This document shows, in pieces, positions 44,452 through 56,274 of a stretch of DNA of 64,000 nucleotides. The DNA lies in contig NC_088775.1 in the NCBI RefSeq assembly GCF_954871325.1, forward strand, positions 27,753,561 through 27,817,560, in the 5' to 3' direction. Origin of the DNA: Gordionus sp. m RMFG-2023 (lineage: Eukaryota > Nematomorpha > Gordioida > Chordodea > Parachordodidae). Position numbers and translations under genes: made by a program. How positions within the stretch are numbered: position 1 is the stretch's first letter; each line of letters begins with the position of its first letter. The notes under the pieces are model-generated. The model was not told where the DNA came from and made no database searches. It saw only the letters and a list, made by a program, of their open reading frames with translations.

Positions 44452-44802
44452 TGTTGCATGTTCGCTTAAATTGTTGTAATTCATTGTATACTTCTTATAT
44501 TATCTTTTTATTCAATGAAATTAACATGTATATAAATACATCTCAAGGCGATAAAACATACATATATTGATATATATTTCATTTAGAAGACCAGTTATTT
44601 TCTTTTATATAACTATATTATTAAATAAAAAAGACCACTTATTTTCTTTTATATAACTATATATTAAATAAAAAAGACCACTTGTTTTCTTTTGTATAAC
44701 CATATTATCAAATAAAAAGACCACATCTTGTTCAATATTCCTCCTTAATTATGCAATACAATCACACACAATTTATTCTATAGTATTTATTCTTGTTCAA
44801 TA
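44452..44802 (+). repeat. 5' LTR of Ty3-like element 1
   Basis: 351 bp starting TGTTGCATGTTCGC and ending CTTGTTCAATA. It includes about four copies of a ~42-bp unit around AAAAAAGACCACTTATTTTC. Confidence 0.9.
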
Positions 44803-44839
44803 TGGTGGAGGATAGGGGCATATCAAAATCAAAGTTCTA

Positions 44840-45540
44840 TTGAAAACATTGGATCTGAAATTTTTAGCCGAAAATATTGTTGATGAGGCAACTAAGAAAT
44901 ACAAACTTATCGAAACAATTGACAAAGATATGGCTGTTAGTATTATGGACAACATAGATAACTTATCGTATCAACAGATGAAAGATTTAATACAAAAAAA
45001 AGTTGAAAAAACAAGATTACCCGCATATTTGAATTATTCAATACAAAACCGGACAGACTTGAGTCTTCCAGAGAGTATCTCGATAGACTGAAAGGGTATG
45101 GTTCGGGGCTCAATCCTGAATTTTTGTCGGTGCAATTTATGTTGAATTGTCGTAATGAAAAGCTAAAAACAAGGTTGATAGAAGAAAATACTACAGAGCT
45201 TAATATTATAGAGGACATTGTTGTCAAATTTCAATCGTTGGAGATTAATAATAATAAAACATATGTAGAGAAAGATTCTTGGAGAAGAGAGGATAGAGCC
45301 GATTGGCAAGGTTATTCGTCTTGGAAAGAGAACAAGCAGGATTTTAAGGCCAACAACAACTACAACAATAACAACAACAACAATTTCAAAAAACAAGAAA
45401 TGATACAAACGCCATATAATTTGAGGCCAAGGAATAAGATAAATTTTATTAATGATTTTATGATTAATATGCAACTTAATAATCTAAATTTTTCTTTTTT
45501 GATAGATACGGGTTCTCCGGTGACATCCTTGCCCAATAAA
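44840..45540 (+). pseudogene. gag-like region of Ty3-like element 1
   Basis: The region begins MKTLDLKFLAENIVDEATKK, followed by DKDMAVSIMDNIDNLSYQQM, and later an Asn-rich run and a protease start. A related sequence at 53930-54080 (LDLEFALKNIIDEATERY) shows this is a recurrent family. No zinc knuckle was recognised. Function is inferred from its place before the protease. Confidence 0.65.
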
Positions 45541-48315
45541 GATTGAAAAATTGGAGAATTATGAAGAATTTGAGTTGGAAAATTGTTCTAAAAAATAATT
45601 TTCTTATGAGGGTTCTCCTATCACAGTCGTTGGTCATCGAATATTAAGGTTAAAAATTTGAATACAATTAAATATTTAAATTTGTATGTATTGGATGGGG
45701 AGGGACCACCGCTATGTAGTCAAGACTGGATTAAAGAATTTGACATAATCAAATTCAACGTTGATGTAAACACTATTAATAATAATGAGATAGGAGATAG
45801 GTTAATTTTTTTAACTTTTAACAATCCTTTCAAAGATACTGATAAATTTTATAAAAAAAATTATGTCATTCAATCGTTATTTACTAAAAAAGGGTATTTT
45901 GAAGAGAGTTGTGACATCAACAAACTAATTAAGAAATTTGATTGTGTTTTTAATGATAAAATTGGAAAAGTCAAAAATTTGGAAATAGACATTTTATTAA
46001 AAAATGACTTTAACCCAAAATTTGTGAAAGCCAGGAGAGTGCCCTTCGAGTTAGAAGAAGAATTAGAAAACACTATAGAGCAATGGCGCCAGCAGGGAGT
46101 AATTAAGCCTGTCAGATTTTCACAATGGGCCATTCCATTAGTGTTAGTTAAAAAAAAAGATAATACGTTGAGAGTTTGTGCTGACTTTAGAGTTATTGTA
46201 AACCCACACTTAGAAAGGTTAGAATATCCGCTTCCAAGGATTAATGACATAATTGCTAAAGTAGGTAATGGAGAGTTTTTTTCAAAAATAGATTTCTCAT
46301 CGGCGTATCTGCAGATTCCTGTATCTAAAGAAACTTCCAAATTTCTGACCGTCTCCACCCACAAGGGTCTTTTTCAATTTAATAGACTACCTTTTGGGCT
46401 TACAGTATCAACTGCGTATTTCCAGAAAACTATGGACGAAATATTTGCTGATATTAAGGGGGTCATTTATTATTTAGATGATTTGTTAATTTTTGGTAAG
46501 GATAAGTTAGACCATTTTTATAAATTTAAAAGAGTGTTTGAAAGAATGTTGGAATTTGGGCTGATTGGAAATATATAAAAAAAGTGAGTTTTACAAAGAG
46601 TATAAAATATTTAGATTATTTAATAAGTGACAAAGGCATACTGCCAATCAAAGAAAAAATTGATCCTATAAGTACAATGACCGAACCTAAGAATAAGGAT
46701 GAATTACATTCTTGGTTGGGTCTTATGAATTATTATTCTAGATTTATAAGAGATTTTTCTAAATTAGCAGCTAATTTATATGATTTACTTAAAAGGGGTA
46801 ATAAATTTTGTTGGGGAATCAATGAAAGAACTAGTTTTTACGAAATTAGAGAAAAATTGTGTAATGCACCAATTCTTGCACATTATGATAGAAATAAGGA
46901 ATTGTTTATTTCAACGGATGCGTCCAATAAAGGCATGGGTGCAGTCTTATTTCAGGTAGAAGAAGATGGTTTAGAAAGGCCAATTGAGTTTATGTCTAAG
47001 GCATGGGCTGGAGCTGAAAAAAGATATTCAATTATTGAAAAAGAAGGATTGTCTGTTGTTTTGGCAGTAAAAAATGGAAAGAATATGTAGTAGGTAGGAG
47101 ATTAAAAATTTTTTCGGACCATAAACCACTGGTGAATTTGTTTGGAGTAGATCCTGTTAAGCTTTACAATATGTCTCCAAGATTACAGAAATGGGCTTTT
47201 TGTTTAGCCGGTTTTGATTTTGACATTAATAGGAGGGGTAAGGACCAAATCATTCCTGATGGATTATCAAGGTTAATTAAGGAAGATATCATTTGTTTTG
47301 TTAATGTTAATAATGATATGAAGGATGAAAGAATAATTAACAATTTAGAATTAATTAAAGGAGAAACCTTTTTAGATTCAGAATTAATCCAAGTTAAAAA
47401 ATTTGTGTTGGAAAAAGGTGATAATGATACGCTGATTAAAGGTTACAAGGCATTCGGTAAGTTGTTGAATATTAAGAATGATTGCATTTTTAAGGGCGAA
47501 CAAGTTATTATTCCTCAAAGGTTAAAGAAAAAGTTTCTTAGTGTGTTACATGAGGGACATATTGGGTTGTATAGGATGTTAGATACTATGGAAAGGTATT
47601 TTTGGTGGCCAGGAGTCAATAAAGATATTAAAGAAATGATTTTTAGATGTAATATGTGCATGATCAATGCGCCTTAACTCCCAAAAGTTAAACAAAACTA
47701 TTGGGTACAACCTAACAAACCCTGGTACCGAGTCTATATTGATTTTTTTGGACCTATTAAAAATTTTTATGGATTAGTAATTATTGATGGGTACCCTCGC
47801 TGGTTAGGGATTATTAAGGTGAAAAACATTAATGCGATTACCACCATTAAGGTAATAAATAATCTTTTTTCCAGATTTGGGTATCCAGTAGAATTGGTAT
47901 CAGATAATGGACCAGCTTTTAGGTCTGTTGATTTTAATAACTTTTTACAAGAAAAGGGAATTCTACATATATATACTCCTGCATACTATCCTGCGTCAAA
48001 TGGTATGGCTGAAAGAGCTGTACGATCAGCAAAAAATATGATATATAAATTAGGAGGCCGGGATGACATTTTGTGTTAAATTATCGCAACACGAAATATG
48101 CGGTTACTAAGTCATCACCTGCTTTTAGATTATTCGGAAGGGAGTTAAGATGGAAATGGAGTTTTTTAAAAGACGATGACTGTGATAATAGACCCAATGT
48201 AAAAAGAATAAATTTCAGAGAATTAACATTAGGCAACTCTGTCTTTATTAAAGTGGGCTCCAATCAAGAATGGCGTGTGGGGATTGTTGGGAGAATTAGT
48301 TACGTCATTTGAAAT
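45480..48315 (+). pseudogene. pol region of Ty3-like element 1
   Basis: Protease (LIDTGSPVTSL), RT from about 46.0 kb (LRVCADFRVIV, KIDFSSAYLQIPV, LPFGLTVSTAYF, YYLDDLL), RNase H (FISTDASNKGMGAVLF, SDHKPLVNLF), the integrase HHCC finger (LHEGHIGLYRMLDTMERYFW ... CNMC) and the integrase core (ELVSDNGPAFRS, YYPASNGMAERAVRSAKN) come in the standard Ty3 order. The region is not continuous. It shares blocks with elements 2 and 3 but each is clearly a separate family. Confidence 0.88.
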
Positions 48316-48479
48316 TCAGGTAGATGATAAGTTTCTCTTTGTTATATTGATCACATTAAAAATTATCAATAGGAATATATTGCATTATATTTTTTTTACT
48401 TTTATATTGTTGGTTACAAATATTGAAGCATCATACATATTCTATTTTTCCTAGTTATTATAATTATGATTAATAAGTT

Positions 48480-49680
48480 ACATTGTTAATAATGACAATA
48501 ATTCCCCCTTCCCAATTGTAATTGTTTATTATATTCCAAAATAAGGAAATAATGACAATAATTCCCCCTTCCCAATTGTAATTGTATATTATATTCCAAA
48601 ATAAGGAAATAATGACAATAATTTCTCCTTCCCAATTGTAATTGTTTATTATATTCCAAAATAAGGAAATAATGACAATAATTCCCCCTTCCCAATTGTA
48701 ATTGTTTTTTATATTCCAAAATAAGGAAATAATGACAATAATTTCCCCTTCCCAATTGTAATTGTTTATTATATTCCAAAATAAGGAAATAACAATAATT
48801 CCCCTCCCAAATGTAATTGTTTATAATATTCCAAAAAAAAAAGAAGTTAATAATGACAATAATTCCCCCTTCCCAATTGTAATTGTTTATTATATTCCAA
48901 AATAAGGAAATAATGGCAATAATTCCCCTCCCAAATGTAATTGTTTATTATATTCCAAAAAAAGGAAATAATGACAATAATTCCCCTTTCCAATTGTAAT
49001 TGTTTATTATATTCCAATATTAGGAAATAATGACAATAATTTCCCTCCCAAATGTAATTGTTTATTATATTCCAAAAAAAAAGAAGTTAATAATGACAAT
49101 AATTCCCCCTTCCCAATTGTAATTGTTTATTTTATTCCAAAATAAGGAAATAATATCAATAATTCCCCTCCAAAATGTAATTGTTTATTATATTCCAAAA
49201 AAGGAAATAATGACAATAATTCCCCTCACAAATGTAATTGTTTATTTTATTCCAAAATAAGGAAATAATGACAATAATTTCCCCTTCCCAATTGTTTATT
49301 ATATTCCAAAATAAGGAAATAATGACAATAATTCCCCTCCCAAATGTAATTGTTTATTATATTCCAAAAAAAAAGAAGTTAATAATGACAATAATTCCCC
49401 CTTCCCAATTGTAATTGTTTATTATATTCCAAAAAAAAAAAGAAGTTAATAATGACAATAATTCCCCCTTCCCAATTGTAATTGTTTATTTTATTCCAAA
49501 ATAAGGAAATAATAGCAATAATTCCCCTCCCAAATGTAATTGTTTATTATATTCCAAAAAAGGAAATAATGACAATAATTCCCCATTCCAATTGTAATTG
49601 TTTATTATATTCCAATATTAGGAAATAATGACAATAATATCCCCTTCCCAATTGTAATTCCTACTATCCCCATATATATA
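48480..49680. repeat. 60-bp tandem array between pol and the 3' LTR of Ty3-like element 1
   Basis: About 20 copies of a ~60-bp unit (AATGACAATAATTCCCCCTT, CCCAATTGTAATTG and TATATTCCAAAATAAGG in succession) fill the 3' non-coding part of the element. The first five copies keep an exact 60-bp spacing (48490, 48550, 48610, 48670, 48730). Later ones vary by a few bases, some with an added AAAAAAGAAGTT segment. The pyrimidine-rich CCCCCTTCCC core is the most conserved part. Open frames across it are repeat artefacts. Confidence 0.93.
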
Positions 49681-49903
49681 TATTATTTTTTATATAATTC
49701 CTTGTTAATCTTGTAAGTATTGGGTATTATTATAATAATGAAACTATTATTGTAACATTAAATATTAACCCTATCACTCATTTAACATTATAAGAGTTAC
49801 CTCCCGCATGCCAAACGAGTTCTTTCCTTCTCCATTTTTTGTACCATGTTGTGTTTTCAAGACTTTAATTTTTTTTAATATATTTTTTTTTGGAGGTGGT
49901 GCA

Positions 49904-52900
49904 TGTTGCATGTTCGCCTAAATTGTTGTAATTCATTCAGAGTTGTACATTTGCTCAAAATAAAAAGATAGATCTTTGAAGATCGTAAAATTTGAAGATC
50001 GTAAAATTTGAAGATCTTTTATTTCTTAAAAATTTTGTGTAACGATCTTCAAATATCTTCATGATATTTATTTTTTTTACCCCTTTATTAAAAGCCCAGA
50101 TGTTTTTCAAGTTTATTAATATAATATTTCTTTTATGTTTTATATCTCTCCTCCTGCCTTGATGAAAGAAAAAAATATTATTTATTTTTTAAGCATGTTA
50201 AATTAATTTTTATTATTAAGAGGTAAAATTTTAATTTAAATAAAGATGTACCATAGAAAAGTGACAATTGTCATAATCGTTTTACTTAACTTTTTTGATT
50301 TTTTTTTACGCAAACAGGTTAAAATTTTTATTATTAAGATGTAAAATTTAAATTTAAATAAAGATGTACCATAGAAAAGTGACAATTGTCATAATTCGTT
50401 TTACTTAACTTTTTTGATTTTTTTTACGCAAACAGGTTAGAATTTTTATTATTAAGATATAAAATTTAAATTTAAATAAAGATATAACATAAAAAAGTGA
50501 CAATTGTCATAATCGTTATTACTTAACTTTTTTGATTTTTTTTTAAGCATACAGGTTAAAATTTTTATTATTAAGATGTAAAATTTAAATTTAAATAGAG
50601 ATGTACCATAGAAAAGTGACAATTGTTATATTCGTTTTTATTTAACTTTTTTACTTTTTTTTTGACGCAAATAGGTTAAAATTAGATGTAAAATTAAAAT
50701 TTAATAAAGATGTACCATAGAAAAATGACAATTATCATAATCGTTTTAATTTAACTTTTTTGATTTTATTTTAGCGATAATAGGTTAAAATTTATATTAA
50801 GAAGATGCAAAATAGAATTCCAATAAAGATGTAGGGGAGACCGGGGTTAGTGTGTTCCCAGGGTAGGTATTTCCTTCTCAAATAATTTAAAAATGAATAA
50901 ACTTGGGGATTTGAAATTTAAACCAAATATGTATTTTAATAAGGTGCTTAAGTAGGTCTAAAAATGTTTCGGACAAAATTGCTCATGAAAAATTTTAATT
51001 GCAAATTTAAATTTTAACACACCCAAAGTAACTTTTTAAAATTTTACATTTTCACTAATAAATTTATAAAAATATTTCAGACTTAATATTAATTCTAAAT
51101 GATAAAAAAATCTCCATTCTATCATTTATAAAAATATTGACAATATTTGTGGTAATTTAATATCAAATTAAATTTTAATTAATTGTGAAGACAGGGGGCA
51201 GGTTTTGGCGGGGTACCTATTAGCCATTTTTAAGCAGGGATTATTTTGAATAAAAAATATTCAACTAAATTTATAAAAACATTAAAAGCCACTAGTTTTC
51301 CTTGGGCCACGAATGACATTATGAAGATGATTGACTTATTTTTTGTAAATTATATGACAGTTTTAAGTGATAATAAGTTAAATTATAACGATTATGATAA
51401 CTGTCATTTTTCTATGGTACATCTTTATTAAATTTTAATTTCACATCTAATTTTAACCTATTTGCGTCAAAAAAAAAGTAAAAATTTAAAAACGAATATA
51501 ACAATTGTCACTTTTCTATGGTACATCTCTATTTAAATTTAAATTTTACATCTTAATAATAAAAATTTTAACCTGTATGCTTAAAAAAAAATCAAAAAAG
51601 TTAAGTAATAACGATTATGACAATTGTCACTTTTCTATGGTACATCTTTATTTAAATTTAAATTTTACATCTTAATAATAAAAATTCTAACTTGTTTGCG
51701 TAAAAAAAAATCAAAAAAGTTAAGTAAAACGATTATGACAATTGTCACTTTTCTATGGTACATCTTTATTTAAATTTTACATCTTAATAATAAAAATTTT
51801 AACCTGTATTCTTAAAAAAAAATCAAAAAAGTTAAGTAATATAATAACGATTATGACAATTGTCACTTTTCTATGGTACATCTTTATTTAAATTTAAACT
51901 ATACATCTTAATATTAAAAATTTTAACCTGTTTGCGTAAAAAAAATCAAAAAAGTTAAGTAGAACGATTATGACAATTGTCAATTTTTTGTGTTACAAAT
52001 TACAATACATCTTCATTGAAATTAAAATTATCGCTTTTCTGAATTTAACATTTTATTAATAATATAAATTAAATTTTTACCCTTCTGTGGTAAAACTTTT
52101 TTTATAAAATAAAAATACGAATATGAAAATTATCGGTGCATCTTTATTGAATTTATATTTTAATTTAACATGCTTAAAAAATAAATTATATTTTTTTCTT
52201 TCATCAAGGCAGGAGGAGAGGTATAAAACATAAAAGAAATAATATATTAATAAAATTGAAAAACATCTGGGCTTTTAATAAAGGGGTAAAAAAATAAATA
52301 TCATGAAGATCTTTGAAGATCGTTACACAAAATTTTTAAAAAATAAAAGATCTTCAAATTTTACGATAGATCTTTGAAGATCGTTGCTCAAATTTTTTTA
52401 TAAATAAAAGATCTTCAAATTTTACGATCTTCAAAGATCTTGCTCAAATTTTTGAGCTAGATCTCGCTCAAAAATCTTCAAAGAAGATCTTTTGTACAAC
52501 TCTGAATTCATTGTATACTTCTTATATTCTTTTTATTCAATGAAATTAACATGTATATAAATACATATTAAGGCGATAAAACATACATATATTGATATAT
52601 ATTTTCATTTAGAAGAGCACTTATTTTCTTTTATATAACTTTATAATTAAATAAAAAAGACCACTTATTTTCTTTTATATAACTATATTATTAAATAAAA
52701 AAGACCACTTGTTTTTGTATAACCATATTATCAAATAAAAAGACCACATCTTGTTCAATATTCCTCCTTAATTATGCAATACAATCACACACAATTTATT
52801 CTATAGTATTTATTCTTGTTCAATATTCCTCCTTAATTATGCAATACAATCACATACAATTTATTAGTTTCTTGTTCAATATTCTTCCTTAATTATGCAA

Positions 52901-52946
52901 TACAATCACACACAATTTATTCTATAGTATTTATTCTTGTTCAATA
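49904..52946 (+). repeat. 3' LTR of Ty3-like element 1, split by a foldback element
   Basis: It begins TGTTGCATGTTCGCC at 49904, breaks at 49937 and resumes at 52505 (allowing for the 8-bp duplication) to end CTTGTTCAATA at 52946. Without the insertion it would be about 468 bp, longer than the 5' LTR. The extra length comes from repeated copies of a ~65-bp segment (TTGTTCAATATTCCTCCTTA onward) at 52750-52940. Confidence 0.88.
49938..52504. mobile_element. hAT-type foldback element with inverted tandem arrays
   Basis: The 2,567-bp element starts CAGAGTTGTAC and ends GTACAACTCTG, with a perfect 8-bp duplication AATTCATT at 49930-49937 and 52505-52512; the empty site is seen in the 5' LTR at 44481. 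Inverted repeats extend several hundred bp. From 50230 to 50830 lie about five units and from 51380 to 52010 about six units of opposite orientation, each ~105-118 bp and carrying TGACAATTGTCA. The centre (50840-51370) is single-copy and non-coding. No transposase. The duplication length and CAGAG ends point to hAT mobilisation. Confidence 0.93.
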
Positions 52947-53028
52947 GTATCTTATCAAAAATAAAATAATACTGAATACAAGATACAAAAGGATCTTGTA
53001 TCCGGTACTGCCCAACTCTGATATCCAT

Positions 53029-53929
53029 ACTAGTAATTATGATTTCCTACGTTGGTTTAGAATTATAAAATACACTATATGGGGCAATATTGATCTTAAA
53101 TGTAATCGCAATGATAATTCCTAAAAATTAGCATTAGATGGGGCCAGATTTAATCTCTATAAATGTAATTTGTAATATAATTTTTTATAATGGTCTAAAA
53201 TTTTATAGTTTTTGAATATACCATTTAATAATCTAATTTTATTAATCAATGTTAAATTAATTAGAGACATGAAACATAATAAAAGGAGCTGGAAAATATC
53301 TTTCTTGAAATATATATCTATAAATAAAATTTAATATTAAATTTAACTAGTCAATATTAGACCAAAAAAATTAAAACTTTGCACGAAAAATCATTATAAA
53401 AAAAATACAAGAGAGTTCATGCAGCTATACATCAGGTCATATGTGAGTGCAGAAATAGAGAAGCTACTTCCCAATCAGCTTGCACTAAGCTTATCTGTCT
53501 CCTCCACCATGTAGGAAATTATATTGCTAATTAATTGCATTTATAAAAATGAATATGGCCTCTTGTAATGTAATATATCATTTTAAACCATTATAAGTAA
53601 TTATATTATAAATTACACAATACTAATCTCTATAAATTTAATTAAAAACATAATTCACTACATGGGAGGCATCTGATGGGGAGGTAGCCTATCTATTTGT
53701 GTAGTCGTATAGAACTATGGATGTATAGATCTATGGATGCGCATGTATTTTCTATTATGATATCCATTTAAAATGTTTACTTATCTAATTAATATGTCAA
53801 TGATTAATAAACTTGGTTTATTAAATGATATGTTAAAAATTAGCATATAATTTCTCAACTCCTTAGGAATTATTATTTGGCTACCTTTATAAATATTATA
53901 ATGATCAACGTACTGCTGAAAAAATTGGA
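53029..53929. other. Non-coding DNA, no gene recognised
   Basis: The AT-rich stretch has no frame worth calling. A segment at 53420-53520 and another at 53660-53740 are somewhat richer in G+C, without clear exon signals. Confidence 0.4.
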
Positions 53930-54327
53930 TCTCGAGTTCGCATTAAAAAATATTATAGACGAGGCAACAGAGAGATATAGACTATTGATAAACAATTGAT
54001 AAAGATATGGCATTGAGCATTATAGATCATATAGATAATTTATTTTACTAGCAAATGAAATAATTAACTGAGAAATAAGTAGAAAAATATAAAATCACAA
54101 ATTTTGGAATTTCTGCAATGACCAATTGAAAGTAAGATTTTTGGAGGATAAAGCTATGTAGTTAAATACAATTGATTATATAGTGCTTAAATTTCAGTCG
54201 ATGGAAGTAGTAGAAAGTGATAGAAACTGGCAGGACAAAAGAATTTGAAGGAGAGATGATTTTAACAATAATTTGATATATATCGGTAATAAAACATTTT
54301 ATAATAAAGAAAAGAAATGGCAGGGGA
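53930..54327 (+). mobile_element. Fragment of a Ty3-like element related to element 1
   Basis: The plus strand encodes LDLEFALKNIIDEATERYR and DKDMALSIIDHIDNL-type blocks that match the gag-like start of Ty3-like element 1. It is broken. The fragment is cut by the hAT inserted at 54328 and seems to resume at 57859. No LTR of this copy was identified. Confidence 0.6.
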
Positions 54328-55607
54328 CAGGGGCGGACCGGGAGGCTAAAAGCCCCTTGGAGCATTTTTAAAATGGACACTATTGTTGGGGTGGGAGATA
54401 TGCCCCAGACTCCCATATGCCGGCCTACGGCCAGTCATTATTTTATTTAAAACCTACTACACTATGAATAAAATTGGAATTCAATTAACATCTAAAGGAA
54501 GTGATATTAGATTCTTGGGTGAAATTGTATCACATAAAGGTAAAGGAGAGTCGGAGGGAGTCTCTTGACTAACATTTTGTTGATGTGGTTATAGATATAA
54601 TATATCTAGTTGTTAAATATGTTAATTTTGGTGGTTTTAAATTTGTGGCTTGTCTATATGAGAAATCAAATATAATAATATGATTTTTCCATGGGTGAAA
54701 ATACTTGTAAAATAATAGCTAAAGATGGATTTTTTTTAGATGTGAATTAGATTGACTTTTTTGATATGAATTGGAATCCTAGGTAAAGTTGTATTAATCA
54801 ACTATTTTTGAATATAAAGAAGAGTTTGAAGAAGTCTCTTGAAAAAATAAGATTTTTTTTGATGAAGTTGTACTTGTTATATTGAAAAAAGACAACTTCA
54901 GTTGTTTTAAAGATTTATCATGCAATTTTTCTTATCCACTTTTGTATTTTCTTTTTTTAAAAAAAAACTATGCATTGCATGCTATAAAAAATATAATATG
55001 GATTTCAATTTAAAATTAATGTTATTTTAAAAATAGCTATTATTAAGATCAATAATATAATATTTTTTCCATTTTTTTATATTTAATAATTTAAGTCAGA
55101 ATCAAATGTAGAAGTTATGTTTGAACGAAAATAATAAATATATTTCAAGTAGGAATAATGGATAAATGATATAAAATCCTCGAAATTTACCTTGGGTTAT
55201 ATTATAGGTTGTACAAGTTAAATTAGTTACCAATACCAAGTAGATTAAATTCATTTAATATAAATTAAAATTTTATATCAATTTAGTTAAATTCTAAAAA
55301 TGTAATATCATAGTGCATTAAGTCATATTTTAATTAATAAAATATAGTTCTTTATAGTTAGGAGGAGGGGGCTATGAACTTTCTTGATACTTAGTGCACA
55401 TGAAAAAAGAATCCACCAAATTAGTATTTTAAATAAGGAACAGGGAAAAGCTCTTGGACTAGGGTTAGATATTTTAATTTTAACTTAAAATTAATGTCTT
55501 GTTTGTAAACCTCAAAATTATAAATATTTTATTTTTATGCCATAATTAAAATGCATAGAAAGTAACTTCATTTTTTAAAATAAAAATAGATTTTATCTTA
55601 TATACTA

Positions 55608-55986
55608 TATGTTAACGGCAATTTGTTTTTTCCGGCATTGTGTTATTTTTAAAATTTAAATAATTTTTTGAGCCCTTTTTTTTAAATTTAAACTGGAAAT
55701 GTATTCCATCATGTTTGAAATATCTACCCTATGAATTTCAGATAATTTTGTCATGAACTTTTGATGTAATATAATTTATATTAGTTTTTCCATAGATTTA
55801 TTTTATAAATTATAAATGACTCAAAAGTCAACTGCAAAATTATCTACAATTCATAAGATAGGTATTCGATACATGCTGGAATACAATTCCGGTAAAATAA
55901 GATTTTTAACTTTAAAAAAACGCGATCAAAAAAGGATTTAAAGTTGAAAAAATAGTACATTGTGAAACACATTGTGGCTAACATAT
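55608..55986. mobile_element. Palindromic MITE, ~180-bp arms
   Basis: The left half (ATATGTTAACGGCAATTTG ... AACTGGAAATGTATTCCATC) is matched in reverse complement by the right half (GCTGGAATACAATTCCGGTA ... GTGGCTAACATAT) over nearly its whole length. A half copy of the same family lies at 63465-63674. No coding capacity. Confidence 0.8.
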
Positions 55987-56274
55987 ATAAAATTAAAATA
56001 ATTATTTTTAGGAGTTTTTGTTTTGTTTGTGCAGTTTGTTATTTACATTTAGGTCCATACCCATATAGTGTCAATTAGAGCTCTGCAAAACTTATGTTTA
56101 AAAAAAATCGGGTTTAGCTGGGTCGGGCCTAATATTTAAAAAAAAAATTTGGGTCGGGTCGGGCCTTGAAAATTTTTTCAAATATCTAAATTTATCCATT
56201 TTGTGTTGAACTTTTTATGTAAAATAAAAATATTTGATTTTATTTATAGAAACTAGACGCCATATGAGATATAC

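Larger units (their letters stand above)
44452..52946 (+). mobile_element. Ty3-like LTR retrotransposon 1, inside a hAT and itself interrupted
   Basis: The 5' LTR is 44452-44802 and the 3' LTR runs from 49904 to 52946 with a foldback element in it. A 5-bp target duplication, GTATC, lies at 44447-44451 and 52947-52951. A TGGTGG primer-site start follows the 5' LTR, and the purine tract GGAGGTGG precedes the 3' LTR. Parts in order: gag-like region (44.8-45.5 kb), protease (45.5 kb, LIDTGSPVTSL), RT (46.0-46.5 kb, YYLDDLLIFG), RNase H (46.9 kb, STDASNKGMGAV), integrase zinc finger (47.6 kb) and core (47.7-48.1 kb, SDNGPAFRS, PASNGMAERAV), then a 60-bp tandem array. It is broken, with about four or five breaks. 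The LTRs differ by a few percent, so it is of middle age. Confidence 0.93.
42964..53020 (-). mobile_element. Outer hAT element, CAGAGTTGGGCAG ends, interrupted by an LTR element
   Basis: The start CAGAGTTGGGCAG (42964) and end CTGCCCAACTCTG (53020) form a perfect 13-bp inverted repeat, flanked by the 8-bp duplication ATATCCAT at 42956-42963 and 53021-53028. Its own DNA is 42964-44446 and 52952-53020, about 1.55 kb; the rest is Ty3-like element 1. On the minus strand near 43480-43380 a worn hAT C-terminal motif is seen (TAIPSSAPIER, then RPKRQRSNDKLFENDYLLK after a frame change). GATACAAGAT-type repeats lie near both ends. It is a decayed hAT rather than a simple MITE. Confidence 0.92.

Noticed and set aside
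48486-48779. 97-codon minus-strand frame with repeated LQLGRGNYCHYFLILEY
   Set aside because: It is the 60-bp tandem array read in a frame where 60 is divisible by three; not a real repeat protein.
48480-49680. CRISPR-like regular array
   Set aside because: The units are whole-unit repeats without unique spacers, in a eukaryotic LTR element.
51246-51431. 61-codon frame
   Set aside because: It runs from single-copy filler into an array unit of the foldback element and shows no protein-like pattern.
54162-54568. Two overlapping frames on opposite strands with Pro/Gly-rich segments
   Set aside because: They cover the GC-rich end of the hAT at 54328; GC content and not coding keeps them open.
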